64,000 nt of DNA from Helopsaltes ochotensis (taxonomy: Eukaryota > Chordata > Aves > Passeriformes > Locustellidae): positions 359,118 to 423,117 of the forward strand of contig VXBM01000093.1 of the NCBI GenBank assembly GCA_013400155.1, in the 5' to 3' direction. The translations under genes and the position numbers were made by a program. Below are positions 1 to 14,429 of the stretch, in pieces (the stretch's first letter is position 1; the number at the start of each line of letters is the position of its first letter). Below the pieces are notes generated by a model. It saw only the letters and a program-made list of their open reading frames with translations. It did not search any database and had not been told where the DNA came from.

Positions 1-3000
1 AGCAAGTCCTACACTTTTAGGGAGCAATATTACCCCCACATAGCAGATCTTCTCTGGGCCAAGGCAGGAAATAAATACGCAAAACTCAGGACAAAGGTGT
101 AAAAACCACAGGAAATTTGGGGTTGTATTTAGATCTCATTTATACGACTCTGTGGTTAATGGCAAAGAAAGGGCTCTGATAAGTGACCATCATTGCCATC
201 ACGGAATCAAAGTTGAGATAAGCCCTTTCAGTCAGTGCAGCAGTGTGTGAGAGCTGTGCTGATCCAGCTGCAGCTCAGGATTCACAATTAGGAGTCTCTT
301 CTGGTTTTTATAATTCAAGCCCTTTTCCACTCTCCTTCAGCAGTGCCCCAGCTCTTCCTCACAACTGATATTAATCTTGCTGGTCTGCTGTTTCCAGCTT
401 TGTCTTCTGACCCTTTGTTCTTTGCCTGCCCTGGCTGAGTTCGGCTGAATTGATTTTTATTTTTTTTTCTTTTTTTGGTTGTTTTCGTTTTGTTTTCAGT
501 CCTTTTGTCTCCGAGGTGCCCTGCACTTACCTTCCTGCTCCTTCTGCCTTGCTCTGAGGAGCCAGCATTCATGAGTGACTGGGACCTGGCCGCTGCCAGC
601 TTTCCTTTGACACCAGGGCACCCGGATTAAATTTCCCCTCTGCCCCTGCACAGATTGCTCACACGCTCCTCGGGTGCTGGCTGCATTGTGTACATGTTTA
701 TAAGAGCCACGTCACCCTGACTCCTCCAGCTTACAGAGAAAAGGGAGCAAAGCCCCTTTGGAGGGCAGGAGGAAGGGATGTGGGATGAAAGCAGGCTTGT
801 GCCCCAGCCAGCAGCCCTGGAGAGGCTGGCTTTGCTCCTTCAAGGCAGTCTGGCTTCTCTTCACTCTGAGGATGGAAGGAAAGGGAAATGGGGCACATTC
901 ATTACCCGTTCTGCTTTCATTACCAGTTCTGCTTTATTTTATCTAAGAAGAAACATAGGCACAAATTACTTTGTGGGACCCTAATGCAGGGCCAAACTTC
1001 TGTTAAACACTTTGTAGGCAGGAAGGGTAAATTTAGGGGAGTTTAGAACAGTGGCAAAGAGCTCTCTGTGAAGTCACTCTCACCAGGAAGGTTGGTTCCT
1101 TAGTGACTGATGCCACCCCTAAGTGGCATTTTCCAGATGTGCTTTACAGTGTTAGTTCAAGGGTCAAATGAGTTGTTACATGTTCTGCAAATGGTAACAC
1201 AATCGAGGTATCTGTGCTCTGACTTGGAGGTTGTGGTTTTAGTCTTTGCTGCTGCTAAATGTAAAAGATATCCGGAGATTTTTATTTTGTTTTTCCAATG
1301 CCACTGGTTTTCAAAGAGTGCTTTATTATAAATTTCATACAAGCTCACTAATTTTTCTCCTATTTTCCCTTTCTCTCTTTCTTTTTTTCTTGTTTCTCTA
1401 CTTTTTTGTCACTTATCACTGATGGAAGAAAAATGTGGTGGGAAAGGGAAAGAACAGAAAAGGGCAAAGATCCGTGGTCAGTTAAAAGAGGAGGAAAGGA
1501 GAAGTCTGTGAAATTTTGTTTGAAATTATCAAAGTTTATTTCAAAGTTCTCAGACAGTGGCTTTTTGTGTAGGCAAAACGTTAAAAAGATGGATGTGCTT
1601 TATATTATTTGCAAGCATGAGCCAAATCTTTGGGTGACTCCAGAGCAGGTGTGACACAGGCAGTGACAACAGGGCAAGTCCTGGTTCACCAGGGCCTCCA
1701 CGTACCCAAAAGGAGCATCCCTGAGAGTTTTCAATTTTCATAGTTAATAAAGTTTGACTGCTGTGATGGTTTTAGCATGACACTGATCAGCTTTGTGTCC
1801 TGTTCCCTTAGAAACACTTGTGCTTGGTGTCAGAGCAGCAAAGAGAGAGCAGGAGGGTGCTTAATTCCCAGGTTCAGGAGAAGCCATTCAGCCTCAGTGA
1901 GCTTTACCTGCCTCCCATCAAATGGGACATGATCTGTAAAGAGAGTCAGGAGCAGAACTTGAAAAATGCTGCGACCCAGCCTCGGCCCTGGTGCCACCTC
2001 TCAAAAGCTGGGTGTGCCACTCATTCCTTGGGAGAAGCAGGGAACAGAGCTGGAAATCTGTTGGAGCTGCACCCCTGATTCCCTGCAGGAGGGCTGCCTG
2101 CCCTGGAGACAGCCCCTGCGATCTCAGTTTGTCCAGCGTGTTCTGTGGCACTTCTCCCTCCTGAAGCCTGACTCCTTCATGCAGTAAAAGGGGCTGTTTG
2201 TTAAAGCTGGGTTTACCTTTAAGATCTTAAAATTCAATCTGACTGTTCAAGGTAGAAAGTTAGGCAGTCCTGGCCCCTGGTTGCATGTGAACTCTGATTT
2301 TTCTTCCTGGCAATGTTCCTAATGGCCACGGATATGAGGGAAAGAGCACCTTGACACCAGCTGGTGTGGTCACAGTGCTGCCAGAGTTTAAACCCATCAC
2401 TGCAAAGTGCTTGGGGAGAGCTTCTGTCTGGGGCTTGCTGGCACTTGAGATTTCATTTGCATCTGAGGCAGACTGTGAATGTAGAGTGCAAGAGAACATT
2501 TCTCCAGCAATTCCTGTTCTGGAACAGGAGCATCTTATGCCTTCTTAGTTTAATATGCTTCAAAGTTGATTTTGCAATAAGACTGTCTCCAAACAGAATT
2601 CTTTAGGAAATGGGGTTTTTTTTTAGCTGCTTCTTCCTAAAACAGCAACAACAAACCCCTCTAATCCTTGGAGGTCTCCTGAAATTTATATCCTTCTGAC
2701 TTTTCTCCTGCATGCTCCTCAGATGAAAACATTTATACCCTCCTGGAGAATTTCACTTCTTCACAAGGAGAGATGTCAGGTGCTTGTGGGAGTCCTACTC
2801 ATGTGAGGAGATTTTGCTGATTATTCCCTTTCCAGGGCTAATTACCATCACCTTTAGGATCTGCAACGCATCTTCATTTTCACGGCAAAATTTTCTCTGG
2901 AGTGGAGGTAGGAGCTTATGCCATATTCTGCTGCTTAGCAGCCAGGAGCACATCTGCACTGACAGAGAGTGACCCTAATTTATTTCTGTGGAGCTTTTCC

Positions 3001-4576
3001 TCGCCTGGATATCACGCAGTGTAAATAAAAGAACAGAACCATCTCCACTGACGAGGGGCAGAGCAGAGCTTTTGCAATTTCTTTCTTCATGTAGAGACAT
3101 GGTCATTTTTTTTATTTTTTCTATAAGACAAAAAAATAAACCACAGGGAAAAAAGCTTTTTCCTGCTGGAGCCTAGTGTAAGCAGCTATCCAACAAGTCC
3201 CCTCCAGTACCACTGAAAGCAACTTGCAGATACACAACTTTCATCTCTGAGTCAAGAGGAGGAAGTTCAGATCCAGCCAGCATTTTCTTGGCCATAAGAT
3301 CTTCCCTGAGGATTAGGTTTCTGTTTAATAAATCACCCCTTTTCTCTTTTTTTTGGTCTTTTTTTTCTTTTCCCCAGAAATAGTTCGGGTCTTGCATACA
3401 GTCCCTGCTTTATTTTCCTGTCAAAACTGAAGCTACAGACTTTGCTGTGCAAATACTTCGTGTTTCATTTCAGTTTTAACTGTCCTTTGGCACTGATTAA
3501 AACAGCTCAGCCTCTACTGCCTTGATACCCTGTGTCGAGGGGGAAATGGGTACAGATCTACTCCAGTCTGGTTTTGCTCATGTGGCACTTTTGGATGTCT
3601 TTGAGGGACAAAGCAGGCAGGATGCTCCCACTGGCTTCAGGGGGTATCTGAGGAAGCTGATGCCACTCTTGCCTTCCTCATGCCCAGAAAGCAACCAGAG
3701 GAGAGTGCCAAACAGCTCTTCATCACCAGGATTCTCCCTCTCTGACTCTGGGATCTGATGGCTGTCCATTTTAGAGCTGCTGCCTCACTGGTGATGCCAA
3801 CCTTGCAGGTGCCTTTGCCTCACTGGCAAGAGAGGAAACTGCTTCGAACCTTTTCAGTTGATTTGAACGGAAGGACAGGAAAATCCTGTAAAAGTGAAGC
3901 AGTATAACCTGCCAACCCAGTAAAGTGGAAATCAATGAAGCAGCCAAAAGGTGCCATTACAGCTGGCTGAGTGTAAGTTCTCCTGTATCAGGAGTTACAA
4001 AGCGCTCCGGTCGTTCGCCCCCCCAGGGGAAATGAGAGCAAACGGCTGTGCAGGCTCCTGCCAGGCCAAACTGCCACGGTTTGGGTTTGGGGAGTGTGTG
4101 GGTGTGCCACGTGGGAATGGCAAAGCCACGTCTCCAGCAGCTGTGAACAGCTGGGGTTCAGTCCTGAGGAGGGGGCACCTCAGCTCCTCTCTTCAGCTGA
4201 GCAGACTAAAGTTCTGAGCTGAAGCACAAGGAAGAGTTCCTTTCCCACATCCCAGTTGTGCTCTCAGTCCCATACCCGTGTCCTGTTGAGATCCAGAGCA
4301 TTAGGGCACCATGTCACCCATGGGGGCACCCACGTGCTCTTGCTCCTTCCCAGCAATCCGTGTTCCACTTCCATCCCGGCAGCGGGTGCTACCAGGAGTC
4401 TGTCCAGCTGAGGAGCCCACCTGTGGTGTGGCCAGTAGCCCATGTCTAAAGGTGGTTGAAGATAAAGGCAAATTAAAAGAGACATGCCCAATACACCCTC
4501 CCAACACCCTAGAGGTGAAGGGAACTGGAAAGGATGGGGGTGAATGAGTGATGTTCTGCAGGGCCCCTCTGCTCTC

Positions 4577-4593
4577 CGTGTGTGTGTGTGTGC
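4577..4593 (+). repeat. (TG)n dinucleotide run
   Basis: Roughly eight TG units (cgtgtgtgtgtgtgtgcgc) form a short microsatellite in otherwise ordinary intron. Confidence 0.85.
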
Positions 4594-7500
4594 GCCTGCC
4601 TGACTCAAACCTGTTGCCTCTGGGTCTTTGTTTGCAGATGCAGGGGACCATTTTCAGAATGTGTTTAAAAATACATGTTTTCCATTGCCTCCCTCTCGTT
4701 ATTTATGTAATGCCCTTTCCCTTTTTCACTGTGTATTAGATTTTCATATGTAAATGTATTCTCCGTCTGCCTCCAGAGAAATCCACCTTTTGCCTCCTCA
4801 GCTTGCAACACATTCTTTGCTTGGGCTAATCTATCCATCTTCAGGCTTCTGTGGTTGCAGTTGCAAGCACAGTTAATGCTGTAAGAGCTCAGTGTAGCTG
4901 CTGCTCGTGTTTACTGGGCTGCAAACAGCGCCCTGTGACAGGCCCAGGGGAGGTGCTGGGTAGGACTGGCCCAGCCCTCCCCTCCCAGTGCCCTTTGTTG
5001 AGTTAAGCACACTGAAATCCCAAAGGTTCCTGGTCACCAAAGAAAGGCACCTGCTGCCAGCTTATGAAAAGGTAACTCTGGCCTTAGAGGAAGTGCTCTG
5101 AGTCTGGGGAGACGGTTCAACAAAAGGCTTGAAAGGAGAAGGTCCATCCTCTTTGGCTATTCCTTGCAACTTTTAGTGGTTTCCCAAGTCTGCTTAGTCC
5201 TCCTTGTGTCCATCAAAGTTTATTTTTATCACTTTTACAGCTCTACCGGGAATCTTTTCCCCGGTGCAGGGAACTTTGGAAAATTTACACTTGTGGTGCA
5301 GTCTTCTTGCTAGCCCTGGAGAGGTTTCTGACCTGCACGTCTGCAGTTGTCATGATGGGGAAGAAAGCAGTCATCCTCCAGGCTCTGGGGAGCTCAGCCT
5401 GGTCCTGGGTACAGCAGCAACACTGTAATAATGATGCAGTTTCTCTATTTCCCCTGCAAGACCCTTACAGCTCTAAATAGCAAACTGGAGAATGAAGTGA
5501 TTTTCTGTTTCTGTTTTTTTTTACCTCCTTGCTGGTGCTGTGTGAGCTGTTGGTGGACAGCTGAAACTCCCCTTCAGGGCCATGGTGAAAAGTCTGGTGT
5601 TTTTTAAGTTGATAAGGATGGAAGCAAACAGTGCAGTGATGCCTGGGTTAATTCTGCCAGGGCACGTGCCTGCTTGACTCTGGTTCATGCATTCTGGATT
5701 TTACTCCCCTTGTGTTTATTTTCCCCCTCTTTGCAATCAAGCCTCTATTCTGGGTTGTCCCTTGTCTTGCACATCAGGGAAGGTGGAATCTTCTGCATAT
5801 TTCTGTTCACCTCTAAGGCTGAAATCCTAGCTGTATTTAACATTAGTTAATTCTGTAAAAATTGAGGGCCATAATGCAGTGAGTATTTTTCGAGCTGACT
5901 GAGGGACTCACACTCATGGGAAGGACAGACTTTGAATAATAATGACCAAGCACATCATATTCTGAGGTAACATCTTGAGAATGATTCTGATAAATCCCAA
6001 GTAATACATTAATGAAACAAGATCATCTGATCCTTGCAGTGTTTCTCCAGGAACCCTTTTGTTTTTCCCCAGGAGGAAAAGAGGCATTATCCAGGGGGTA
6101 TTGGTAGGCTCATTTTGATGCAAAGAGAACTCCAAGCTCCTTACAGCATATTAAGAAAATTAAAGAAAGGAAAGCCAGCCAACAAAGCCACCCACACAGT
6201 CTGTGCTGTGCACTGAATTTAGGAACCCTTCAGGCAATCCTGCAGCAGCAGCAGCTCTGTGCTCCTGCCAATATCTCCTCTCTTTGTCAGCCTGACGGGT
6301 TCTTTCAAGTCAATTCCACAGGTCTTTGCTGTTGCATCAGGGTCTACTGGAGAGCTGCAGAGCTGCCCCTGGGCCTGGGGAGATTAGTTTGTGGTTAAGC
6401 AAGCAGCATCAGCCATCAGGGTAATTAAGGGGCTGAGATGGGCTCATCCCTGCGGAGGGCAGGACACAGTCTGCTCCCCTCTGTGCAGGTTTGCACTTTT
6501 TACCAGACAAATCCAGCCCTGGCCTCATTCTGCTCTCCTAAATTAGTCTACTCCTTTGAAGCTTGTGGGTATCCCGTTGCTGCAAGGAGCAGGAAGGGCA
6601 GAGACTGTGAAATCAGGGGAGGGATTAACCCAGTGTTCCACCTGGGTTCGAGGTGCTGCTGGAGAGGGCACACGAGTCCCTGCACTCAGAGCTGCAGTGC
6701 AACGAGGGAAACGGGGCACCAACACCCTGCTGCTGCTCTGGTCAAGGGTCCAAGCAGCCTGCTGCTGCCACAAACACCCCAGCGTGACTCTAGTGGGCTT
6801 TTTCCTTGTTCTATGTCTTTCCCTAAAATCTGAAAAGATACACAATCCAACTCAATGGCAGCAAAGTGAGTCCCGAGGCCATAAGTTGCCACGTCCAACA
6901 AATAAGGGAAAGGGTCAAACTTTGGTTACTTTGGGGTTTCCAGCTGTTAAACTGCCAAAGCATCAGAACAAGGTCTTAAGGAATGTTAGAAGACACTTTT
7001 ATAAGAGCATGATTGCATGAATGTGACCTAGGCCATCTTTTGTAACAAGATCATTTGTGTGGTCTCATCATCTACTCAAGTCTGTTTAGTAATGGGTTTT
7101 GGGTTTTTTTTTGGGGGGGGCATTTCAGACAGGATCAGGCTTGGGGTAGAATATAGATAATTTTATCTAGAAAATTTTAAAGTAGGAATTGGACCTGTCC
7201 TCACAAAATGCTTCATTTTTTTTCCCCCGACTATTTTAACAGGCAAAATTAAATGCCATATTTTATCCTCTCCAGGTAATGTTGTGAGGTTCTGAGAACC
7301 AGCTATAGCTTGTGGAACACTTTGTGTGCTCCTTTCTGTGCTTCCTTGTTTGGAAGAAAAGAAAATGGTAGAAGTGAGAGTACTCAGGGCTGCTATTCTG
7401 AACTGACCACCAACATTGGTTGTCTCTGTCACCAAAAGTCTTTCCATCTTGGCCCCTACAGGGCTGTTTTTCAGAAATCTTATCTTTCAGAAAGCTTGTC

Positions 7501-9329
7501 TTTAGGGAAGAGTGGGCTGGGGATCTGTCAGTGGCACAGATCTCGCTAGTGACAGCTGAGTAAGAGCTGAAAAGTTTCAGAATTTTACTCAACACCCAGC
7601 ATTTTGTGGCCACTTGCCATGTTTCCAACCACAGTCGGCTCCAATGAGCTTTCATGAGTTTGTTTGGAAAATCCATCTGCTGGTTTTGGCCCCAGAGATG
7701 CCAGTTTTGCTGCCCTGCAAATCTGGCCATTGCTATCTCAAGTTGAGCACACTAAGACAGCAGACTCTGGTAGCAACTTGCCAAAAATCAGCAGCGCTAG
7801 AGACTAAGATCAGGCATTCTGGCTCCTGGTCCCACATCCCAGTCACTGGGAATGCCAACTTTAATTATGTTTTACTGGCAATGTATATCTATATCTTTTC
7901 AGCACTGAATTGGGATGTTGTGCTCCAGCCAAGCACCAGCAGCCACATATCCTTCAAAGCAGATGTGAATCTTTTTATGAGGAAAGAGCAACAGCTCATA
8001 AAAATACATAGGAAATCCCAAACACTCATCACTTAGCAACTTTCTACACTGAACTGATTGTACTTCTAGACTGCTGATTTGTGACTGACTATTCCAGTCA
8101 TATCCATTTCACTGTGTATTCTCCCTGTTTGAAATGCATCTGGAGTGTCAGGGTCTGGAACTCTTTGGTGTTCTGAGGCCTTGTTTGCATGGTCTAAATG
8201 TAGACGTCTCTCAAAAATAGTAGGATAGTGCACGTGAAAGGCAGCAGTGTAAAAGTACCTCCTTTATGTGGAGTGTCCACAATAAATTTAAAGGTTTCCA
8301 TCCCAGCCAGTCCTGTCCGATCAGCAGACACATTAAAATGGGAAACAAGGTCTGCCTTGTGGTATCGTATGGTCCATTTTCTTACCCAGGAGTCCCAGAA
8401 TGTTTTAGCATGGCACAGTTTTCCCAAGTCTTCATCAAAGTTGCAACCTTAATAGATGCCAAATGTCCTTTGAGGCTGTGATGGCAGAAATGTCTCCTGT
8501 ATCCTTACAGCAGCACGAGAAGGATTTTTATTACTATATAATCCTGGAAGGCAGTTGAAATGTGTGGTACCAGCATGGTCAGAGTCATTCCTCACAGAGC
8601 TGTGGTGCAGTGGCACAGCGGGCACTCGCTGTCCCCACGCCCTGTGATCTGCTGGTGTGTTTAGAGATGGCTGTCACACACTTGTGGGCCTCCACCAGAG
8701 ACTTCAGCCCCCTCATTTAGACCATTACATGCAAAAAGAAGCTATCTGGAAAACCTGGAGGTGTTGCCTGGGATGCCCTGACTTGGGTCAGCAATTGACA
8801 GAGCAGTTCCTCTCTCATAGCCACTGAACCCAGCTGGGAGGTTCCTGACTGCTGCTCCCACTGCTTCACCTGGATTTGAGTCCCAGCCACCCCCAATTCC
8901 AGACTGATTATTTGTGAAACCCTGGGCTAACTGGAGGAGGGAGGGAGGGAATGGTCAGGAGCAATGGATGGGGTTTATTTAAATGTTCTTTAAATCAATT
9001 AGTGTCTGTGCTTACCATGCACATTAGAACTGGAGAAAATCCACAGTGCCTTGCTGTGCCATTTGAAGTATTTGTTGCCAGTCATTCTCAATTCCTTCGC
9101 ATGCAGCCCCTCCAGCAGAAGCGTGATTTTCTCTGGAGCTGACATTAGCACTGTTCCACTGGGCTGGCAAAACGCAGTGAGGATTGCGTTCCCTGGGAGA
9201 CTGGCTGTTTTCCATTTATTTCACTGCTCTGGAAACAGGCCTGGCTGTAATGGCCTAACATATCTTAAAACAGGAAAATTACTAATTCAAGTCAGTGAGC
9301 ATATTTTCATTTTAAAAGAGTAACAAATT

Positions 9330-9660
9330 AAATAAACTCCCTGCATTTTGCATTTGAGACCTCGGTGTTTCATCTGCTGTAATCTAATTCACCCATTCAT
9401 TTCCTGCACATTCATTTTATCCCATTATTTGAGATTTCCTTTGCTTTTAATCCTGTGTTTTGAAGAGACCAAGAGTTACAGCAGAGAATAGATGAGAGAC
9501 TAAACGGTAAATAAAAGAACAAACATGCCATAATATAGCTTGATGCGTTTCTAATCAATCTGCTTATTGCAGCTGGATCCTTAGTTAGGTGTGCAACTTT
9601 TCTGCCTCAGGCTGATTAAAACTTCTTTAAAAATAGGTGAAGTGGGGCTCTGTGCACAGT
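9330..9660. promoter_or_regulatory. Candidate conserved non-coding element
   Basis: The block is AT-rich and unique-looking. It contains ctgtaatctaattcaccc, a TAAACGGTAAATAAA stretch, gcgtttctaatcaatctgcttattgcag and ctgattaaaac. It ends just before the (TTTGG)n microsatellite. The evidence is compositional only. Confidence 0.22.
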
Positions 9661-9700
9661 TTACCAGACACTAACTGTTGGTTTGGTTTTTAGGTTGTTT

Positions 9701-9770
9701 TTTGGTTTGGTTTGGTTTGGTTTGGTTTGGTTTGGTTTGGTTTGGTTTGGTTTGGTTTGGTTTGGTTTGG
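9701..9770 (+). repeat. (TTTGG)14 microsatellite
   Basis: Fourteen uninterrupted TTTGG units are preceded by a degenerate lead-in (ttggtttggtttttaggttgttt). Open frames of 62-76 codons on both strands across it arise from the repeat and are not genes. Confidence 0.97.
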
Positions 9771-12700
9771 TTTTTTTACAATAGCAATGATGGTTGCAGG
9801 TTTAAAAAAACAACTGAAATGACCATGGGGACCTATAGACTTTTTTTTTTGGGAGTGCTTTTTACCAACCAAACTCATGCAACAAGATCTTACTTAGCTC
9901 TGAAATAAATATTTACCTAACAGGGGACAAACTGCTGTGTGATCAGAAGGTTTGATAGTCCAAGAGACTCAATCAGGCTTTTCTCTTTCTGTACCCTTCA
10001 GGAATAAGGTAACCAGGGATGTCCTTCCTAGAGCTGCCTCACCTGCCTCGGTTGGCTCTGATGTGGGTCATGGGCAGTTGTTGTTCAGCTGTCGTTTCCC
10101 TCGAGACCTTCCTGTCCACAGAAACCACTGGGGAAAATTGTTCACTTCTCTGCATTTTCAAAAAATCTTGATCGTTTTTCATCACGTACCACCTGTGCAG
10201 GTCCCTTCTCAGCCTTTCCTGGGGGAATTCTGAACATCAGCACGGGAAGCAGGAGGAAAGTCTGACCTGCAAAGCGGGGTCTGATGGGTGCTCACTCAGG
10301 TTTTGTGCAAGGGGCTGCATCCCTCTGAGAGCAGGCACTCTTGCCCTCCTTTGCCTGCCTCCTGGGTGTGCTGGGGATGGCCAGGGAGGGGGTTCATGGA
10401 AAACTCTTCTGGAGCTTCCCAGTCTTGACTGCAGGAACTACTGAGAGAGAGGCATGTGCATGCAGATTACACCAGTTTGGGCATTTGGAAACTGGTGACA
10501 TAATTCAGACATCAAATTTTCCTTCATCTAACACAGAACGCCGGTGCTTGTTTTAGTTTTGCAGTGCTTCTTCACCAGCTGCATTGGCTTTTATAACTTT
10601 GATGAAATGAACCTTGGTTTTGCCGTGGATTCCAAAGGGACCTTTGGAAAGATAGAGCAACCTATTAATAAAGCATTCAAAATCTATAGGTTCTTTCTGG
10701 ATTGGTGTTAGCATCACCCTTCTTCACCCCTTCCCCTGCCCAAGAAACATGTTTCTGAAAAGGTGTGAAATACTACCAACAAAACACATTGGAGTTAGTA
10801 AATCTGTTTCTCCACATTGGGAGGAGGAGCAGGGTGTAAGAAGGGGCAGAGTCAGCATCTGTGATGGTCTTGTGCATATGGACCCCTCCGCGATGATCTT
10901 TTGTAGGAATAATTTTGGTGACAGCATGATGTTAGCTCATGTCAGTAACCTCACTATGAGTCAGCTCTGCTCGTTTATCACCCTTCACATGCTTTTATTT
11001 TGTTCTTACTGTTGTGCTGAATATTGAAGCACTTCAGACTCAGGCATTTTTGGACCATTTCTGCCTGTTGGGCTCTGCTGGGGGCTGCACTGGAGGAGCA
11101 GATGTGCCTTCCCTGGAGCCCACTCTGGCACAGCATTGCTGTGACCTGCTCTGGGCAGGGTTCAGTGGCACCGTGACACCTTTCCCACCGTGCTGGGCTG
11201 GAGGAGAGGGTCCATCTGTCTTTTTCATGTTTTGTTAGGTTGTTTTGGATGGTGGGGTTTTTTCCTGCAGTCCCATGAGACAGAGCAAAGGCTGAACAGA
11301 TGAGGGCCCTGTTGCTGAAGGAGAAACACTTCTCAGGCAAATGGTGGCACAATGATGTCTAGCTCATTTAGTCTGTGTATTGTACTTGTTTTTTGGGAAC
11401 AGAATATTGTAACTGCTTGGCCATTATCACCTTTTTTTTTCACTGTCTCATTAAAAAACCTGTCCAAAAACCCCAACCCCGTATTTTTGTTTTCTTACTC
11501 TCTACTGAAACAAAACTATAGTGTCATTCACATTGGATTCAGTCTCCTTCAACAGTATATTTCAATAGTCCCATCAGCACAAGCATTTGGGACTCCTTTA
11601 CATTTATTTTTCAGTGAACAGATCCTGTGGCTGTTAGAGCCCAATTGTCACATTCTCTTTAACCTGCAGGCTGTGGTGAGCTGAGTGAAGGATACCAGCA
11701 GCTACTCAGCATTAGGAAATGGGTCTGAAAACATAAATCACTTCTTCCTTGGCATATCCTAGATACAGTGCAGGGTATGTTTGCATTAGCAGTTGCCATA
11801 TTGCATTAGGATCTGTGCTGATTAGATTTTCACTAATAGGAGCAGGGCAAATGTATTATACGGTTGCACAATTAAATATATTGTCAGACTGAGGGTGAAA
11901 GGATGGAGTAATGGAAAAAGCAGGGGATAAGGCTGGCTTTTCTTTGGAAGGAGCAAATGTGGAGAGGTCATGTTAGAGCCAGCAGGAAGTTTAAACAGAG
12001 TTTAAGGAGGTTGGTTGAGGAAATGTCTTGACAGAACAGTGGAAATGACATGCTATGGAAGAGTGAATGATGAACTTGCTCGAGAGGAACCAGCAGATAA
12101 TTTGAGCTGGATTGGGCTGGGCAGAAAAATGCCACAGGACCGAACATTGGAGAAGATGAGAGCTGCCGAGCTGCAGAAGGCAGGAGAAATTTGAAAAAGT
12201 GCATCCATCCTTGAGAAAGAATAATGATAAGGAAGTGACTCAGAGTAGAAGGGGCTTGGTCCAGATTTAGTGCAATTTCAGTGAAACTGGGTTTAACAAT
12301 AAATCAGTTTTTTAACAGTCTGACATTTTAAGTCAATGTGGCTGTCTCTAATACTTGCAGTTGTGAATATTGTTTTCTCTTTTCCTTGTTTTCAATTCTT
12401 TCTTCTCTTTCACATGCAACTCTGGAAAGCTCCTTGAAGTTAATGTAAGGACTTTGGTGGATTTTTAGTGGACTGTTAATAATCCTCTTCTTGTGTCATG
12501 GCTGAATGCTGAATTCTCAGCTGTTCTGGTTCCAGGCAGCATCCATAATTGCACATTATTATTTGAAATATAAATATTTTAATTGCTTTCCAAAAAGCTT
12601 GAGAGGAAAATAATCCATATTGTTTTGCTTCTTCTAATTGGAGAACTTTTCCACACTGCAATGTGTCTCTGTAGGCCCATTCAGTCGCATTCTCTATTTC

Positions 12701-12779
12701 ATTTTGAAGTCTCTTGAAGAGTTAATACTTCGTTGTTTGGCTGTTTTCCTTGATCTCCAGCCACAGAGGTTTCTGTTTT

Positions 12780-13530
12780 TAAATAATGCTTGTCTTATTT
12801 TTCATAGCTGAATATGTCTGATTCAGATTGGATTATTTCCTTTGACCCAAACTGGGGCTACAGTTCGAAGATCCAACCAATCTGTGGGCAGCCCCTTTTT
12901 TTTCTTTAATAGCAGACTAATTGGCAGACCAATTAATCTGCTCATCTGTGAAAAGAAAATTTATGGCAATAAGTAGTTCTATTTCCAGAAGTCATTCTCT
13001 AAAGTAACATTACAGTGGCCTTGTTTACTTCATGCCCTGCAACACGATCCAGTGCTTCAACAGTAGCACAGGTCAATTAGTGGACAATTTAAGCAATTAT
13101 TAGCCACTAACAAGGGTGACTGGCATCATTACCCTTCCTGTTTACCAGCAAACTGTTATTTTAATACAAAGATCAACAAATAAATTAGGGCATCTGTTGT
13201 ATTGCCATGTCTGCCTTGAAGTAAATGATATTAAATGGGCTTTGGTTGCTGCCAAATTCCTAACCCCGGCCTAATGAGATACACTGATATGTCTCTTGCT
13301 GATTACAGAAGCTGTAAAATTTCGTTTGTATTGATTTATTAACGGGAGGACCAAGTTCTCGGCAACAGTATTTTTTTTTAATAGTCTGATATCTGTCTTT
13401 TTATTTTAAACATTATTGATCTGGGCTACTTCACACAGTCCAGAACTATTGGGTTCTTCTGAAAGACAAAGCTATTTCCCGGTTGTATTGATTATTTGGA
13501 TATGTACGATAATTTTAGGGTGAGGTTTGT
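12780..13530. promoter_or_regulatory. Candidate conserved non-coding element (homeodomain and Fox-type sites)
   Basis: This AT-rich intronic block is dense in TAATTR-type sites. Examples are the palindrome at 12913-12940, gtcaattagtgg near 13072, caattattagcc near 13096 and a TGTTTAC Fox-type site at 13139-13145. It has no repeat signature and no low-complexity bias apart from short T runs. Such composition is typical of vertebrate conserved enhancers. Conservation itself cannot be seen from one sequence. Confidence 0.4.
12913..12940. repeat. Inverted repeat of paired homeodomain-type sites
   Basis: The arms CAGACTAATTGG (12913-12924) and CCAATTAATCTG (12929-12940) are reverse complements at 11 of 12 positions, separated by CAGA. 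Each arm carries a TAATT core. Paired palindromic TAAT sites are known binding sites for paired-class homeodomain dimers; use here is inferred. Confidence 0.8.
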
Positions 13531-14429
13531 GTATGTAAATGTGTGCTTTTCTCTCATGCTTTTCTCATGCTCCTTAGAACTGCCTCTACTTCCAGGTTAG
13601 AATTCTGAGAGTTATTTTTGACTCTTCCTTGGTATTTTTGCAATGGGGCAGGGCTTCCTCAGGATTAACTGACTGCCAAGTAAGGAAATCAAGTCAGTCT
13701 CCTTCTGATGGGTAACTTGGCTGCAGCAGCCCGAGCAGACTGGGGTGCCTGGGGAGATGCTGGGTCATGTTTGACACCAAGCTCTGGGTGCCCACGGCCA
13801 GGCTCCTTTAGTTGGGTGCAGCAGTGAATCAGGCACGGCAGAGCCTCACCCACTGCATGTTTATGTGCAGCCTTCCACACCACTGCATGCTCTTTCTCGG
13901 GGAATGGTAATTGCCTGCTGAAGCTGAAAACTGCAGCTTCCAGTTGCCAAGATGCTGCTGCCACGCTCCGGGAGCGAGGCTGCGCCAGTAACAGGGGCGA
14001 AATGAGCAGAGCCTGAGCGAGCCTCTTCACTGGCACAGTGACAGCCACAGCAAAGCCCTGGGAGTTTGGGCTCCTGTGTCAAAGAAAAGGAGCCCTGAGA
14101 CCCCTGAGACACCCACAGTCCTCCCTGCTGCCTGAGGAGCTGTGGCATGTGCCTGCCTGCTGTGCTTTGCCAAGGTGAAGCAATGATCCACAGTGCACAC
14201 GGTGCGATGTTTGTGCTGCTTTTATTTCAGCTTGAGGGGTCTTATCTAACCTGGGATAAAACTTCTTGTGGACACGCTGATTTCTGAATAGTTAACTCCT
14301 CCAAGTGTTTTAGAAAACACAAACTGATGTGATGGTGGAGTCTGGTTTGAGTCAAGTTGCAAGCTCTTTTAAACCAAAACCAGCAGAGTGTCTGGAGAAA
14401 CCATGGGCTAAGTGAGGGGTTGTTTCTCT

